This document shows positions 62,649 to 64,000 of a DNA stretch of 64,000 bases, piece by piece. Position numbers and translations under genes: made by a program. Source of the DNA: Asticcacaulis sp. AND118 (GTDB lineage: Bacteria > Pseudomonadota > Alphaproteobacteria > Caulobacterales > Caulobacteraceae); assembly GCF_020535245.1 (NCBI RefSeq), contig NZ_CP084910.1, positions 372,001 to 436,000 of the forward strand, in the 5' to 3' direction. Each line of letters starts with the position of its first letter. Positions within the stretch are counted from its first letter, which is position 1. The notes beneath the pieces were generated by a model. It saw only the letters and a program-made list of their open reading frames with translations, did no database searches and was not told where the DNA came from.

Positions 62649-63752
62649 ATGCCCGATCAATCCGCCCCGCCCGTCACCAAAGAACGCCTCGTCTTCGGAC
62701 AGGGCTACCTGAAGGACGCCTGGTATTTCGCGGCGCTGGCGGATGATCTGAAGCCGGGCAAGCTGCAACGCTACGAAATCCTCGGGGAGCCCGTGCTGCT
62801 GGCGCGCGACACCCAAGGCAAGGCCTATGCGATGCGCGACATCTGTCCGCACCGCGCCGCGCCTTTGTCAGCGGGCAAGATGATCCCGGACCCCAGGACG
62901 GGGCAGCCGGTGGTGCAATGCCCCTATCATGGCTGGACATTCGGCACCCATGGCGGGTGCACCGCCGTGCCCTCGCTGACCTCGGACCAGCCGATGGATG
63001 TGGAGCGCATCAAGGTGCGGTCGTACGCCGTGAGGGAACAGCAGGGCATGGTGTGGATCTACATAACCAACGATGCACGCCGTTCGACCGCGCCCGATCA
63101 TGAGCCGCCGGTCCTGCCGGGCGTGGTCGGCGGAAAGCCGATTATCGTCGAGAGCATGGACTTCGACAGCCACATCGACCACGCGGTGGTGGGGTTAATG
63201 GACCCCGCCCACGGCCCCTATGTGCATCAGCAATGGTGGTGGCGCTCCTCCAAGAAACAGCTCGAAAAGTCCAAGGCCTTCGAGCCGCGCGAGTTCGGTT
63301 TCGCCATGGTGCGTCACGCACCGTCGAAGAATTCCCGCGCCTATCGCATCCTCGGCGGCGCGCCGGCGACCGAGATCACCTTCCGCCTGCCGGGCGTGCG
63401 CTACGAGCATATCCAGATCGGTGAGCGACAAATTCTCGGCCTGACCTGCCTGACGCCGGTGCACGCGACCAAGACCCGCATCACGCAGATATTCTGGTCG
63501 GATCACTCCATCTTCCGCGCGATAGCGCCCCTCTTCAAATACGGCGCCAAGGCCTTCCTCAAGCAGGACGGCGACATGGTCAATCTGCAGAACGAAGGGC
63601 TGAAATACGATCCGTCGCTGCTGTGGATCGACGACGCCGACACGCAGGCCAAATGGTATCAGCAGCTCAAGAAGGAATGGATGGCGCATCGTTCGGAAGA
63701 CCGGCCTTTCGCCAATCCGCTCAAACCGGTGACCTTGAAGTGGACGAGCTGA
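62649..63752 (+). CDS. Rieske-type aromatic ring-hydroxylating oxygenase, alpha subunit
   Basis: About 367 residues. The Rieske 2Fe-2S ligands are CPHR (about 66-69) and CPYHGW (about 90-95), and the C-terminal catalytic domain carries the mononuclear iron site in FDSHIDHAVVGLMDPAHGPYVH (in two parts: FDSHIDHAVVG, MDPAHGPYVH, about 177-198). It resembles the vanillate/PaO-like group of single-component oxygenases; the substrate and the reductase are not identifiable. ATG 62649 is preferred over TTG 62643. Confidence 0.92.
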   Translation: MPDQSAPPVTKERLVFGQGYLKDAWYFAALADDLKPGKLQRYEILGEPVLLARDTQGKAYAMRDICPHRAAPLSAGKMIPDPRTGQPVVQCPYHGWTFGTHGGCTAVPSLTSDQPMDVERIKVRSYAVREQQGMVWIYITNDARRSTAPDHEPPVLPGVVGGKPIIVESMDFDSHIDHAVVGLMDPAHGPYVHQQWWWRSSKKQLEKSKAFEPREFGFAMVRHAPSKNSRAYRILGGAPATEITFRLPGVRYEHIQIGERQILGLTCLTPVHATKTRITQIFWSDHSIFRAIAPLFKYGAKAFLKQDGDMVNLQNEGLKYDPSLLWIDDADTQAKWYQQLKKEWMAHRSEDRPFANPLKPVTLKWTS

Positions 63753-63773
63753 CCTTTTCCTGAAACCCAAATG

Positions 63774-63806
63774 AAAAAGCCGCCGGAGAAACTCCGGCGG
63801 CTTTTT
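63774..63806. terminator. Bidirectional terminator
   Basis: AAAAAGCCGCCGGAG-AAA-CTCCGGCGGCTTTTT is a perfect 15-bp stem with a triloop, serving the Rieske gene and the convergent gene at the window end. Confidence 0.93.
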
Positions 63807-63827
63807 CATGGGAGGAAGAAAAGTAGT

Positions 63828-64000
63828 TTACGCCGCAGCCTTGAGGCCGGAGACGATCAGCTCGACCTGAAAACGCAGGCGTTCGCTGGTGGCGGCGAAG
63901 GCTTGCCCGTCGCGATGGGCGCGGCGCAGGTTCGAGAAGGTCAGGTCTTCGAGGATTTCCGCGCCATGCTCAATGTCGGCCTTGGCCGGCAGTTCGTCAT
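63828..64000 (-). CDS. 3' end of a gene cut by the window edge
   Basis: The last 56 residues and stop of a minus-strand gene are present. They are helical, for example AEILEDLTFSNLRRAHRDGQ and LRFQVELIVSGLKAAA. This could be the C-terminal helix pair of a TetR-type regulator, but the fragment is too short to say. It converges on the Rieske gene across a strong terminator. Confidence 0.6.
   Translation of the reverse strand, partial: DELPAKADIEHGAEILEDLTFSNLRRAHRDGQAFAATSERLRFQVELIVSGLKAAA

Overview
The window looks like a chromosomal segment of a stalked or budding alphaproteobacterium of the family Caulobacteraceae, with Asticcacaulis or a close relative the best guess. The reasons are high GC, a PodJ-like polarity scaffold, a ChvI/ChvG-HprK-EIIA cluster, an alphaproteobacterial SOS box (GTTC-N7-GTTC) at dinB, and aconitases A and B close together. 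The gene content is mostly core metabolism with no phage, IS transposase, CRISPR or RNA gene recognised. What stands out is the intergenic DNA, which is heavily populated by at least five families of palindromic repeats.

Layout. 1-5.4 kb: a LysR regulator divergent from a truncated gene at the edge, aconitase B (minus), a divergent DUF2239 / GIY-YIG pair, and a small DUF559 nuclease gene enclosed by long inverted repeats. 5.5-11.4 kb: aconitase A (minus), then the haem-export and cytochrome c maturation genes ccmA-ccmB-ccmC-ccmD-ccmG. 11.6-17 kb: prephenate dehydratase, a membrane-anchored cytochrome c, an NlpC/P60 hydrolase, an M17 aminopeptidase and an exported TPR protein. 17.3-19.7 kb: nrdB behind tandem NrdR-like boxes, a proline-rich exported protein and HPr. 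19.9-26.7 kb: a FadR-type regulator divergent from an AraD1/FAH-family enzyme, a RamB/ScfR-like regulator divergent from isocitrate lyase (flanked by two tiny ORFs), a zinc-finger protein and a glyoxalase-fold protein. 26.8-31.7 kb: a second DUF559 element, polA, a brnT/brnA toxin-antitoxin pair, a zinc-ribbon protein and a VOC protein. 31.9-41.6 kb: a chemoreceptor, a large unknown protein, chvI-chvG-hprK-EIIA(Man), ada and SOS-controlled dinB. 41.7-48.6 kb: small stress and redox genes (two OsmC proteins, a PNPOx-fold protein, a quinone oxidoreductase, a class II amidotransferase, PPK2, a PAS protein) and an exported unknown. 48.8-64 kb: podJ, TauE/SafE plus TIGR02186, a DinG-like helicase, leuA, a DUF2125 protein, chorismate mutase, hisC, a Rieske oxygenase and a truncated gene at the edge.

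How genes work together. HPr (19.4 kb), HprK and EIIA(Man) (38-39 kb) would form the regulatory phosphotransfer chain that alphaproteobacteria couple to ChvG/ChvI. Chorismate mutase, HisC and prephenate dehydratase supply phenylalanine and tyrosine synthesis. The two aconitases and isocitrate lyase connect the TCA cycle and glyoxylate shunt. The ccm genes mature cytochromes such as the one at 12.9 kb.

The candidate new system is the family here called 'type A': elements with ends close to ATCATWCCTCCCC, two nested hairpins per arm whose stems change sequence in a compensated way, and a conserved short core. Two copies contain a DUF559 (Vsr-like fold) nuclease gene; the other complete copies are about 180-195 bp without a gene, and there are several half copies. 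Most begin within about 25 bp of a stop codon. The GGGGAGG end of several repeats appears to act as the ribosome-binding site of the next gene (ccmB, chvG, hprK). This resembles in outline the REP/RAYT arrangement but with an unrelated nuclease; a role for DUF559 in mobilising the repeats is inference.
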